Shown here: positions 49,781 through 57,777 of the stretch, piece by piece
Layout of the letters: every line of letters starts with the position of its first letter
How positions within the stretch are numbered: the stretch's first letter is position 1
Assembly (NCBI GenBank): GCA_965646445.1
Contig: CBFFZW010000006.1
Location: 1 to 64,000 of the forward strand
Direction of reading: 5' to 3'
DNA: 64,000 nucleotides
DNA from: UBA11524 sp965646445
GTDB taxonomy: Bacteria > Bacillota > Clostridia > Christensenellales > Aristaeellaceae
Position numbers and translations under genes: made by a program
The notes under the pieces: generated by a model
The model's database searches: none
Told to the model about the DNA's origin: nothing
Seen by the model: the letters and a program-made list of their open reading frames with translations, nothing else

Positions 49781-49900
49781 CTTCTTCGGGGCAGGGTGCA
49801 AATCCCTACCGGCGGTACAGCCCGCGAACCTTTCCCGCAAGGGTCAGGCCGAATCGGTGAAATTCCGATGCCGACAGTATAGTCTGGATGAAAGAAGAGC
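49781..49900 (+). ncRNA. FMN riboswitch (RFN element)
   Basis: All RFN landmarks are present in order: TTCGGGGCAGGGTG, CCGGCGGTA, AGCCCGCGA, CAGGCCGA, GGTGAAATTCC, GCCGACAGTATAGTC and TGGATGAAAGAAG, with closing helix arms near 49781 and 49897. It binds FMN and reports flavin sufficiency. The gene after it is a riboflavin transporter, which is the standard target. Confidence 0.96.
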
Positions 49901-49904
49901 GCTG

Positions 49905-49984
49905 GAAATACGCAGGGCGTGTCCGTATGGACGGCCTGTTTCCGCCCCTGACAAGCAAGCTGCTTCAGGGGCGTGCGTATTTTA
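49905..49984 (+). promoter_or_regulatory. Expression platform of the FMN riboswitch
   Basis: CGCCCCTGA (49943-49951) pairs with TCAGGGGCG (49965-49973) and AATACGCA near 49906 can pair with TGCGTATT near 49975. The hairpin plus TTTT just before the AAGGAGG site can act as an intrinsic terminator when FMN is bound. Confidence 0.7.
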
Positions 49985-49999
49985 CAAGGAGGTTTTCCC

Positions 50000-50635
50000 A
50001 TGCGTAAAACCCTGTCTGTCCAGTACCTGACCCGAATTGCCGTGCTGACGGCCCTGGCCTCCATCCTGTTCCTGCTGGAAATTCCCGTGGTCGCCTTCTA
50101 CAAGCTGGATCTGTCGAACCTGCCGGTGCTGCTGGGGGCTTTCTCCATGGGCCCGATGGCGGGGCTGATGATCCTGTTGCTCAAGAGCGTCATCGGCATG
50201 CTGCATTCCACCAGCATGTATGTGGGCGAGCTGGCCGACTTCATCATGGGCGCGGCCCTCGTGCTTCCTTCGGCGCTGATTTACCGCCGGAAGAAGACGA
50301 GGAAGAGCGACGTCATCGGCATGGCGGTGGGCACGGTGGTGCTGGTGGTGGTCGGCGTGCTGGTCAACTGGAAGATTATGCTGCCCTTCTACATGACGGC
50401 CTACGGCATGCCCATGGAAAAGGTCATCGGCCTGGCCTCCGCCGCGGTGCCCCTGGTGGAGGCGAAGTGGCCGCTGCTGCCCTTCGTAACGCCTGAGTGG
50501 AAGCTGCTGCTGCTGGTCACCGGGCCCTTCAACCTGCTCAAGGGGGCCGTGCTGAGCTTCCTGACCTACCTGATGTACAAGCGGCTGTCGCCCCTGCTGC
50601 ACGTCAAGGGCGCGGCGCAAAGGAGCGCGAACTGA
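50000..50635 (+). CDS. ribU: Riboflavin ECF transporter S component
   Basis: 211 residues, ATG 7 nt after AAGGAGG. Six predicted membrane helices; the KLDLSNLPVLLGAFSMGP segment (about 35-52) is typical of RibU. It binds riboflavin and docks on the shared ECF module (ATPases plus EcfT), which is not in this window. Controlled by the FMN riboswitch. Its TGA shares one base with the next ATG. Confidence 0.94.
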   Translation: MRKTLSVQYLTRIAVLTALASILFLLEIPVVAFYKLDLSNLPVLLGAFSMGPMAGLMILLLKSVIGMLHSTSMYVGELADFIMGAALVLPSALIYRRKKTRKSDVIGMAVGTVVLVVVGVLVNWKIMLPFYMTAYGMPMEKVIGLASAAVPLVEAKWPLLPFVTPEWKLLLLVTGPFNLLKGAVLSFLTYLMYKRLSPLLHVKGAAQRSAN

Positions 50636-51075
50636 TGATAACCCATTCTCCCGAGGAGACCCGCGCCTATGGGGAGCGGATGGCCCAGCGCCTTCAGGCG
50701 GGGGACGTGCTGCTGCTCCTGGGCGATCTGGGGGCGGGGAAAAGCGAGCTGACCCGGGGACTGGCCCGGGGCCTGGGGGTGACGTCCACCGTCGCCAGCC
50801 CGTCGTTTACCATCCTGAATGTCTATGACGAGGGCCGCCTGCCGCTGTACCATTTTGACTGGTATCGGCTGAATAGCGCCGAGGAGCTCTACGAGATGGG
50901 CATGGACGAATACCTGGGGGGCGACGGCGTGGCGGTGGTGGAGTGGCCGAACCAGTGTCCCGAGGCCATCCCGGAGGACGCGCTGCGCGTGACCCTCACG
51001 CCCCTGGGGGAGCGGGAACGGGAGATTACCCTGACGCCCTGCGGATGCTTCCGCGCGATGGAGGAAAACGAATGA
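50635..51075 (+). CDS. tsaE: t6A-modification ATPase TsaE
   Basis: 146 residues, ATG 50635 after AAAGGAG 8 nt upstream. P-loop LGDLGAGKSELTRGLA (about 30-45), SPSFTILNVYD and HFDWYRL segments are diagnostic. With TsaB and TsaD it makes N6-threonylcarbamoyladenosine at position 37 of tRNAs reading ANN codons. Its start touches the ribU stop and its own stop overlaps the tsaB start by 4 nt. Confidence 0.95.
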   Translation: MITHSPEETRAYGERMAQRLQAGDVLLLLGDLGAGKSELTRGLARGLGVTSTVASPSFTILNVYDEGRLPLYHFDWYRLNSAEELYEMGMDEYLGGDGVAVVEWPNQCPEAIPEDALRVTLTPLGEREREITLTPCGCFRAMEENE

Positions 51076-51779
51076 AGCTGCTGGCGATTGACACCTCCGG
51101 CCCGGTGTGCGGCGTGGCCGTCCTGACGGAGGAGGGCCTGCGGGCGGAGCGGATGGTGCAGAACAAGCTGACCCATTCGGTGAATCTGCTGCCGATGATC
51201 GACAGCGCCTTTCAGGATGCCGGGCTGACCATTGCCGACATGGATCGTCTGGCGGCGGTGACGGGCCCCGGCTCCTTTACCGGGGTACGCATCGGCGTGA
51301 GCACCCTCAAGGGCCTGGCCCATGGCGCGAACAAGCCCTGCGTGGCCGTCAACGCGCTGGAAGCCATGGCGGCGGGTGTCGGGGGCTTTGACGGCCTGGT
51401 GTGTCCCATCCAGGATGCCCGGGCCGGGCAGGTGTACGGCGCGGCCTTCCGCACCGCCGTGGGCATGCGTCCTAAGCGGCTGATGGCGGATACGCCCATC
51501 CGGCTGGAGGACTACGCGGCGCGGCTTCGCGTCATGGGCGACCGCTTCCTTTTCCTGGGGGACGGTATGCCGGTGCACCGCCGACGTCTCATGGAATTGC
51601 TGGGGGATGCGGCGGTCTTCGCCCCCGCGCATCAGGCATGTCTTCGTCCGGGGGCCGTGGCCTGGCTGGCGTCGCTGGAAACAGAGGCACTCTCCTATCT
51701 GGAGCTTCAGCCGTTGTATCTGCGCGCGCCCAGTGCCGAGCGCAACCGCAAATTGGTGGAGGCTGCCCATGCCGAATGA
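51072..51779 (+). CDS. tsaB: t6A-modification protein TsaB
   Basis: 235 residues. N-terminal ASKHA fold with LAIDTSG (about 4-10) and VTGPGSFTGVRIG (about 62-74). It is the scaffold partner of TsaD, itself not in the window. Overlaps rimI by 11 nt. Confidence 0.95.
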   Translation: MKLLAIDTSGPVCGVAVLTEEGLRAERMVQNKLTHSVNLLPMIDSAFQDAGLTIADMDRLAAVTGPGSFTGVRIGVSTLKGLAHGANKPCVAVNALEAMAAGVGGFDGLVCPIQDARAGQVYGAAFRTAVGMRPKRLMADTPIRLEDYAARLRVMGDRFLFLGDGMPVHRRRLMELLGDAAVFAPAHQACLRPGAVAWLASLETEALSYLELQPLYLRAPSAERNRKLVEAAHAE

Positions 51780-52272
51780 ATGCCTGATTCGCCGGATGAC
51801 CCTGGCGGACGTGGACGCTGTGGCGGCTATTGAAGCGGCCACCTTTCCCACGCCTTGGAGCGCCGACGCCTTCCGCCAGGAGCTGACCCGGAACGCCGTG
51901 GCCCGCTATCTGGTGGCTGAAGCCGATGGCCGGGTGATCGGCTTTGCCGGGGCCTGGATCATCCTGGACGAGAGCCACATTACCAACATCGCCGTCCTCA
52001 GCGACTATCGGGGGCAGGGGTATGGTCGGCAGCTCACCCAGGCGCTGATGCAGTACTTGGCCAACCTGGGCGCGGCCTACGCCACCCTGGAGGTGCGCAA
52101 ATCAAACCTGATTGCCCAGCGGCTGTATAAGTCCCTGGGCTACGTCAGCGTCGGCGTGCGCAAGCGGTATTACGAGGACAACAACGAGGACGCGCTGCTG
52201 ATGGTATGCGAGCATATGCCGGAGGCCGACCCGGATTTTGAGGAAGAGGAAACCGTCCACACGGCGGAATGA
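51769..52272 (+). CDS. rimI: Ribosomal-protein alanine N-acetyltransferase RimI
   Basis: 167 residues; GTGGAGG within the end of tsaB precedes ATG 51769. GNAT fold with the acetyl-CoA loop DYRGQGYGRQLTQALM (about 81-96) and the RimI-type LEVRKSNLIAQRLYKSLGYVSVGVRKRYY. It acetylates the N terminus of ribosomal protein S18 and other substrates. An acidic C-terminal tail (about 150-165) is added. The tsaE-tsaB-rimI order is the usual Firmicutes one. Confidence 0.93.
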   Translation: MPNECLIRRMTLADVDAVAAIEAATFPTPWSADAFRQELTRNAVARYLVAEADGRVIGFAGAWIILDESHITNIAVLSDYRGQGYGRQLTQALMQYLANLGAAYATLEVRKSNLIAQRLYKSLGYVSVGVRKRYYEDNNEDALLMVCEHMPEADPDFEEEETVHTAE

Positions 52273-52345
52273 TGCCCCGGATCGAAGCGGGTCCATGCCG
52301 AAAAGCGCTGCCTGACGGCGGATTGCAGGATCGTATAAGGTACAC

Positions 52346-52373
52346 GCGCGGCCGTGAAAGTTTCCGGCCGCGC
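52346..52373. other. GC hairpin between convergent genes
   Basis: Stem GCGCGGCCG (52346-52354) / CGGCCGCGC (52365-52373). No T-run on either side, so its value as a terminator is uncertain. Confidence 0.35.
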
Positions 52374-52381
52374 TCGCCGCT

Positions 52382-53755
52382 TTACGGCCGATCCCTGGGG
52401 GACAGGGCGGCGTCCCGGATGGCAGGGGCGGCCTCCACCTGACCGAGAATATCAAAGGAGGAGCCGTGGCAGGGGCATTCCCACAGGCCGCTGTCAGCGT
52501 TGTAGCGCAGGGGACAGCCCATGTGCGGGCAGCGGGGCGTGCCGGGGGAGGTCAGGCCATGCAGGTAGGCCTTGGCGGAGGCAAGCAGGGCGGCGCGGTC
52601 GAAAGCGCCCCGGCCCGGGTAGCGGCGGAAGGGCAGGAACAGCGGGCTTTCCGGCAGGGGCCGTCCGATGACGGCGCCCGTCAGCAGCCTGGCCGCTAGG
52701 AAGGAGCCGGTCAGGCCCAGCCCGCCGAAGCCTGTGGCCATCATCAGGCGGCTGTCACGGGGATGCAGCGGCCCCACCAGCGGCAGCCCGTCCCGGCTGA
52801 AAATTTCCCGGCGGAGAATCACCTGACGGGTTTCGCTTTCCGGCAGAAGGGCGCGCAGGGTACGATCCCGGATGAGGGCGGTGCCGTCAGCCTGGTCGGT
52901 GCCGTAGGCCCCGCGATCCCAGGTCATCAGCAGGCCCTCCTGACAGGGGCGCAGGGTCATTTCGTCGCTGTGGACGGACAGCTGGGCGCTGTGCAGCGGG
53001 GCGGCGGAGGTCAATAGCCGCAGCTCCCGCAGGCGGGGCGCCATCAGCGCCAGCAGGGAGCGGTCATGACAGTCCAGGGGCGCACCGGTGCACAGGATGA
53101 CCCAGGAGGCCTCGACGACGCCCTGGGGCGTGGTGAGCCGGTGCCCCTCCAGGCGGCGGACAGGGCTTTGCTCGTAGATCCGGCAGCCCAGGCGGACGGC
53201 GGCCTCCGCCATGCCCAGCACATAGGGCAGGGGAGCCAGAAGCCCCTGATGGCGCATGAAGGCCGACCGCTCCACCGGGAAGGGACAGCCGCCCGCGTCC
53301 GCGCCCTCCGTGACGGGCAGACCAAGCTGCATTTCGAGGGCCATCAGTTGACGCAGGGCGGGCAGGTCGTCCTCGGTTTCCGCGAAGGCATAGGCGTCGC
53401 AGGCGGTCACGCCGCAGGGCTGGGGCAGGCGCTGGGCCAGCTCGACGACTCCGGCGACGGCCTCGCGCGTCAGCTGGGCAAAGGCGCGAACCTCCGCCGT
53501 CTCCCGGACGCGCGCCGCGGTGGTCAGCGCGTGGATGGCCTGGCAGGTGACCATGCCCGCGCAGCCCGCCGTCGCGCCTTCAGCCAGGGCGCGGGCTTCC
53601 ACCAGCGCCGTCCGCACGCCGTTTTCGCTCAGCATCAGCGCGGCGGTCACGCCGGTCAGCCCGCCGCCCACCACCACGGCGTCCACACGGCACAGCCCGC
53701 GCAGCGGCGGATATTCCTGCCGGATGCCCTGCTGCCATGCCGGAAATTCAGTCAT
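52382..53755 (-). CDS. FAD-dependent oxidoreductase (DadA-like) fused to a Rieske [2Fe-2S] domain
   Basis: 457 residues from ATG 53755. The N-terminal dinucleotide motif VVVGGGLTGVTAAL (about 27-40) starts an FAD/amine-oxidase-like fold, with the FGGLGLTGSFLAAR C-terminal FAD contact. The last 60 residues form a Rieske domain with the ligand pairs C-x-H (CPHMGC) and C-x-x-H (CPCHGSSF). YhfW-type architecture: an oxidase whose electrons leave through the iron-sulphur cluster. Substrate is unknown. Divergent from a 2-hydroxyacid dehydrogenase. Confidence 0.9.
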   Translation of the reverse strand: MTEFPAWQQGIRQEYPPLRGLCRVDAVVVGGGLTGVTAALMLSENGVRTALVEARALAEGATAGCAGMVTCQAIHALTTAARVRETAEVRAFAQLTREAVAGVVELAQRLPQPCGVTACDAYAFAETEDDLPALRQLMALEMQLGLPVTEGADAGGCPFPVERSAFMRHQGLLAPLPYVLGMAEAAVRLGCRIYEQSPVRRLEGHRLTTPQGVVEASWVILCTGAPLDCHDRSLLALMAPRLRELRLLTSAAPLHSAQLSVHSDEMTLRPCQEGLLMTWDRGAYGTDQADGTALIRDRTLRALLPESETRQVILRREIFSRDGLPLVGPLHPRDSRLMMATGFGGLGLTGSFLAARLLTGAVIGRPLPESPLFLPFRRYPGRGAFDRAALLASAKAYLHGLTSPGTPRCPHMGCPLRYNADSGLWECPCHGSSFDILGQVEAAPAIRDAALSPRDRP

Positions 53756-53805
53756 TGCCATCACCTCATAGCAAGGATTCACCAAGGGCGCAAGGAGGAT
53801 TCATC

Positions 53806-54747
53806 ATGGCCACGATTCTGCTCACCCATGGTTTGCCAACCGCCGGACTGGACATGCTGGCGGGGCATCGCGTCATCATCCCCGCGCCGCTGACGGCGTT
53901 TTCCCGGGCGGAGCTTTTGTCCCTGCTGCCCGAGGCGGACGCCGTGATTGCCGGCGGCTTGCTGGACGGCGAGATGATCCGCCGGGGAATGCGGCTGCGG
54001 GTGATTGCCAACTATGGCGCGGGCTACGACCGGGTGGACGTGGCGGAAGCCGCGCTGTGCGGTATTCCCGTGACGAACATCCCCGAGCAGGTGACCGCCG
54101 CCACGGCGGAGCTTGCCCTGGGGCTGATGCTGGCGGTGAGCCGGCGCATCGGTGAAATGAACCTGCGGCTTCGGCAGGAGGAGCCCTCCGCGCTTTTCGG
54201 CGTGGGCAAAAACATGGGGCGCGGTTTGGCCGGGCAGACCCTGGGCATCCTGGGGCTGGGACGGATCGGCGGCGCGGTGGCGCGGCTTGGCCGGGCGCTG
54301 GGGATGGAGGTGCTGGGCTTCAATCGCCATGGCGTGGATCCCGCCGTGGCCCAGCCGGTTCCTCTGGAAGCCCTGCTGGCCAAGGCGGATGTTCTGTCCA
54401 TCCATTGCCCGCTGACGCCGGAAACCCGCGGCATGGTGGATGCCGCCATGCTGGTCCGGATGAAGTCGGGGGCCATCCTGATTAACACGGCCCGGGGCGC
54501 GATTGTCGACAGCGACGCCCTGGCGGATGCCATTGAAGGCGGCCATCTGGCAGGGGCGGGGCTGGATGTCTTCCCGGATGAGCCCAATGTGCCCCAGCGG
54601 CTGCTGCGATTGCCCCAGTGCGTGCTGACACCCCACATGGGCACCAATGCCGCCGATACCCGGGAGGCCATGCTGCGGGCCTGCTGCCGTCAGGTGCTGG
54701 ACGCGCTGGAGGGCAGACGTCCGGCGAACATTGTCAACGGTCTGTAA
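53806..54747 (+). CDS. D-isomer-specific 2-hydroxyacid dehydrogenase
   Basis: 313 residues; AAGGAGG before ATG 53806. NAD-binding motif GILGLGRIGGAVARLG (about 147-162), catalytic segments ANYGAGYD (about 67-74) with Arg, LINTARGAIVDSDAL, LDVFPDEP (Glu) and TPHMGTNA (His). It reduces a 2-keto acid such as glyoxylate or hydroxypyruvate, or the reverse; substrate not decided. The neighbouring oxidoreductase may act on a related compound. Confidence 0.92.
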   Translation: MATILLTHGLPTAGLDMLAGHRVIIPAPLTAFSRAELLSLLPEADAVIAGGLLDGEMIRRGMRLRVIANYGAGYDRVDVAEAALCGIPVTNIPEQVTAATAELALGLMLAVSRRIGEMNLRLRQEEPSALFGVGKNMGRGLAGQTLGILGLGRIGGAVARLGRALGMEVLGFNRHGVDPAVAQPVPLEALLAKADVLSIHCPLTPETRGMVDAAMLVRMKSGAILINTARGAIVDSDALADAIEGGHLAGAGLDVFPDEPNVPQRLLRLPQCVLTPHMGTNAADTREAMLRACCRQVLDALEGRRPANIVNGL

Positions 54748-54842
54748 CGCCGTCAGCCGGAGGGCGGGGAGCGCCTGCCTTCCGGGGCGGCTGGGGCTGG
54801 CGGGAACCGTCAAAATATTTTCAATTTTTTTTGAAAAAGCTG

Positions 54843-54870
54843 TTGACATTCCCGGGAAATCGTGTATAAT
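54843..54870 (+). promoter_or_regulatory. Promoter of the tRNA-Lys gene
   Basis: Perfect TTGACA (54843-54848), 16 nt, perfect TATAAT (54865-54870). Confidence 0.9.
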
Positions 54871-54917
54871 ATGTATCGTTGACCGCGAGGGACGCAAGAA
54901 ACGAGCGGAAAGCATGA

Positions 54918-54990
54918 GCACCATTAGCTCAGTTGGTAGAGCACCTGACTCTTAATCAGGGTGTCTAGGGTTCGAGTCCCTAATGGTGTA
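54918..54990 (+). tRNA. tRNA-Lys (anticodon CTT)
   Basis: 73 nt cloverleaf: acceptor GCACCAT / ATGGTGT, D arm with AGCTCAGTTGGTAGAGC, anticodon stem CCTGA/TCAGG around loop CTCTTAA (anticodon CTT), and T arm with GGTTCGAGTCC. Discriminator A; the 3' CCA is not encoded. Confidence 0.97.
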
Positions 54991-54995
54991 CAGAT

Positions 54996-55027
54996 AAACC
55001 GCTGGATCATCCGGCGGTTTTCTTTTT
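54996..55027 (+). terminator. Terminator after tRNA-Lys
   Basis: AAACCGC (54996-55002) with GCGGTTT (55014-55020) and inner GGAT/ATCC, followed by TCTTTTT. Confidence 0.85.
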
Positions 55028-55067
55028 GCATTCAGGCGCCTGAACGGCGGGAAAGGAAGCAATGCCC

Positions 55068-56444
55068 ATGGCGGACAAACGAACCCAATTATTTGAGGAA
55101 GCGCCCATTCCCAAGGCTGTGACGACGCTGGCCATCCCCACCATTTTCAGCTGCCTGGTATCGGTATTGTACAGCCTGGCGGATACCTATTTTGTGGGCA
55201 TGCTGAACAACCCCGTGCAGACGGCGGCGGTGACGCTGGCCTCGCCCATGCTTCTGGCCTTCAACGCGGTGAACAACCTCTTCGGCGTGGGCTCCTCCAG
55301 CATGATGAGCCGCGCCCTGGGGCGGGGGGACATGAAGACCCTGCGGCAGAGCTCGGCCTTCGGCTTTTACGGCGCGGTCATCTGCGGCGTGCTGTTTTCG
55401 GCGGCCTGCACGATCTTCCGCAGTCCGCTGCTGCATATCCTGGGGGCGGACGGCGTCACGGCCCCGGTGACAGGCCGTTACCTGCTGTGGACGGTCTGCC
55501 TGGGTGCGACGCCCTCCATCCTGAATGTGGTCATGGCGTACATGATCCGCTCGGAGGGCGCGACGCTTCACGCCAGCATCGGCACCATGAGCGGCTGCTT
55601 CCTCAATATCCTGCTGGATCCGCTGTTCATCCTGCCGGGCGGGCTGAACATGGGGGCGGAGGGCGCGGCCTTGGCGACGCTGATCTCCAACTGCGCGGCG
55701 GCCATGTACTTCTTCGGGTATCTTTTCTTCCGGCGGAAGACCACCTGCGTGTGCATTTCCCCCAGGGAGTTCACCCTGCGCAAGCCCATCGTGATGGGCG
55801 TTTGCACCGTGGGCGTGCCCGCCTCCATTCAGAATCTGCTGAATGTGGTGGGGCAGATGCTTCTGAACAACCTGACCTCCTCCTATGGCCCGCAGGCGCT
55901 GGCCGCCATGGGTATTGCCTTCCGGGTGGCCATGGTGCCCATGTACATCTCCAACGGCATTTCCCAGGGCGTCATGCCTCTGGTGGGCTACACCTATGCC
56001 GCCGGGCTGATCGGGCGCATGAAGAAGGCCCTTGCCTTCACGGCCAAGCTGGCGGTGAGCATCCTGGTGGTGCTGGCGGTCTGCTGCTGCCTGTTCTCGC
56101 CCTTCATCATCGGCGCGTTCATCGACGACGCGCAGACCGTTGCCTATGGCTCCTCCTTCCTCGTCGGCATGGCGCTGTCGATCCCCTTCATGTCCATGGA
56201 TTTCCTGGCCGTGGGCGTGTTCCAGGCGGTGGGCAAGGGCTCGCTGTCGCTGATGATGGCCATCGTCCGCAAGGTGGTGCTGGAAATCCCGGCGATGAAT
56301 CTGCTGAACTTCTTCTGGCCGCTTTACGGCCTGTCCTGCGCGCAGCTGGTGGCCGAGGTGGGCTCCTGCGCCATCGGCGGGCTGCTGCTGCTTCGGCTGA
56401 TCCGTCAGATTGAGCGGCGGGTGAAGCCGAAGGACGCGGCCTGA
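55068..56444 (+). CDS. MATE-family efflux transporter
   Basis: 458 residues from ATG 55068; ATG 55062 is in frame but too close to AAAGGAAG. Twelve predicted membrane helices in two halves, the pattern of Na+ or H+ coupled multidrug exporters, with LYSLADTYFVGMLN (about 35-48) and the second-half repeat GVPASIQNLLNVVGQMLLN. Closer to the DinF/NorM-type bacterial branch; substrate unknown. It lies in the shadow of the tRNA terminator with no obvious promoter of its own. Confidence 0.9.
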   Translation: MADKRTQLFEEAPIPKAVTTLAIPTIFSCLVSVLYSLADTYFVGMLNNPVQTAAVTLASPMLLAFNAVNNLFGVGSSSMMSRALGRGDMKTLRQSSAFGFYGAVICGVLFSAACTIFRSPLLHILGADGVTAPVTGRYLLWTVCLGATPSILNVVMAYMIRSEGATLHASIGTMSGCFLNILLDPLFILPGGLNMGAEGAALATLISNCAAAMYFFGYLFFRRKTTCVCISPREFTLRKPIVMGVCTVGVPASIQNLLNVVGQMLLNNLTSSYGPQALAAMGIAFRVAMVPMYISNGISQGVMPLVGYTYAAGLIGRMKKALAFTAKLAVSILVVLAVCCCLFSPFIIGAFIDDAQTVAYGSSFLVGMALSIPFMSMDFLAVGVFQAVGKGSLSLMMAIVRKVVLEIPAMNLLNFFWPLYGLSCAQLVAEVGSCAIGGLLLLRLIRQIERRVKPKDAA

Positions 56445-56506
56445 CGGCGGAAGCCCAGCGTAAAATGTTGACGGCCGGAGGAAAAGGGGTATCCAAAGCC
56501 CCCGGG

Positions 56507-56518
56507 TTGTGCTATAAT
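56507..56518 (+). promoter_or_regulatory. Extended -10 promoter of mrnC
   Basis: TGCTATAAT: perfect TATAAT (56513-56518) preceded by TGN. The -35 region (TATCCA near 56490) is poor, as extended -10 promoters allow. Confidence 0.55.
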
Positions 56519-56549
56519 AAAACCGTATGTACATAAGGAGGCGAAGCCC

Positions 56550-56969
56550 TTGAACCTGCATTTCCCCGCGCCGATGAGCGTCAGCGAGGCCAAGCTGCTC
56601 AATCCGCTGAAGCTGGCGTATCTGGGCGATTCGGTCTGGGAATTGCTGGTGGGGTCGGCGCTGCTGGCGCAGGGGCTGAATCTGCGGCACATGCACAGGG
56701 AGGCCGTCAGCCGGGTCAACGCCAGGGCTCAGGCGGAGGCATTGGCGCGCATTGCCGCCCTGCTGGACGCGGAGGAGGAGGACATTGTCCGCCGGGGCCG
56801 CAACAGCCATCCGCATCATGTCGCGCCAAGGCATCAGGAGGCGGCGGATTACCGGGCGGCCACCGCCATGGAGGCCCTGATGGGCTTCCTCTACGTCACC
56901 GGTCAGGAGGCCCGCCTGCAGTCACTGTTCATCGCCAGCCAAACGGAGGTTCATTCATGCCAGAAGTAA
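56550..56969 (+). CDS. mrnC: Mini-ribonuclease III
   Basis: 139 residues from a TTG start 8 nt after AAGGAGG. RNase III catalytic fold without dsRNA-binding domain: LKLAYLGDSVWELLVG (about 20-35) with the catalytic Asp, RGRNSH and YRAATAMEALMGFLYVTG with the second acidic residue. It matures the 23S rRNA ends in Firmicutes. Overlaps thyX by 13 nt and starts the mrnC-thyX-rlmB-yacP-sigH block. Confidence 0.93.
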   Translation: MNLHFPAPMSVSEAKLLNPLKLAYLGDSVWELLVGSALLAQGLNLRHMHREAVSRVNARAQAEALARIAALLDAEEEDIVRRGRNSHPHHVAPRHQEAADYRAATAMEALMGFLYVTGQEARLQSLFIASQTEVHSCQK

Positions 56970-57709
56970 AGCTGCATGTGGCGCTGATCCGCCACACGCT
57001 GTCCCCGGAGGAAACCGTGGCCCTGGGGGCCCGGCTGTGCTACTCGAAGGCCACCATTGACGATCTTACCCAGCGGGTTTCCAGCCGGGATCAGTCCGCC
57101 TTTGTGCAGAAGATCATGGGCATGGGCCACGAATCCGTGCTGGAGCATGCCTCCTTCACTTTCGGGGTGGAGGGCGTCAGCCGCGTGCTGCTGGCCCAGC
57201 TGACCCGCCACCGCCTGGCCAGCTTCTCGGTGCAGAGCCAGCGCTATGTCAGCTACGAGCAGGGCTTTGGCTACATCGTGCCCCCGAAGATCGCAGCCCT
57301 GGGCGAGGAAGCCGTGGCGGCGTATAAGGCCCAGATGGATCAGCTCCACACATGGTATCGGGAGTGGCAGGTCAAACTGGGGGATGGCGAGGGCGGCAAT
57401 GAGGACGCCCGGTTCGTGCTTCCCGGCGCCTGCGAGACGCGGCTGATGATGACCATGAACGTCCGGGAGCTGCGGCATTTCTTCAGCCTGCGGATGTGCT
57501 CTCGGGCCCAGTGGGAGATCCGTGCCCTGGCGACGCAGATGCACAGCCTTTGCATGGAGGTCGCCCCCGCGCTGTTCGCGGATGCGGGTCCCGGCTGTCT
57601 GCGGGGCGGATGCCCTGAGGGCACGAAATCCTGCGGCCTGACGGCGGAAAAGCGCCGGGAGCGGAAGGAATGGCTGGCGTCTCTGGCGCAGGAAGAAAAA
57701 AATTCTTAA
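56957..57709 (+). CDS. thyX: Flavin-dependent thymidylate synthase
   Basis: 250 residues. The ThyX motif RHRLASFSVQSQRYV (about 78-92) is an exact RHRx7S, with HESVLEHASFTF and a downstream RELRHFFSLR segment. It makes dTMP from dUMP with FAD, NADPH and methylenetetrahydrofolate, independent of ThyA. Its insertion between mrnC and rlmB is not seen in B. subtilis. The C-terminal 40 residues include CLRGGCPEGTKSC, a Cys-rich tail. Confidence 0.95.
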   Translation: MPEVKLHVALIRHTLSPEETVALGARLCYSKATIDDLTQRVSSRDQSAFVQKIMGMGHESVLEHASFTFGVEGVSRVLLAQLTRHRLASFSVQSQRYVSYEQGFGYIVPPKIAALGEEAVAAYKAQMDQLHTWYREWQVKLGDGEGGNEDARFVLPGACETRLMMTMNVRELRHFFSLRMCSRAQWEIRALATQMHSLCMEVAPALFADAGPGCLRGGCPEGTKSCGLTAEKRRERKEWLASLAQEEKNS

Positions 57710-57777
57710 AAAAAGGTTCCAAGCTGTCACGCGTTTCACGCGAATTTTGTCTTATATAAGCAGAGGGAGAAAAAACA

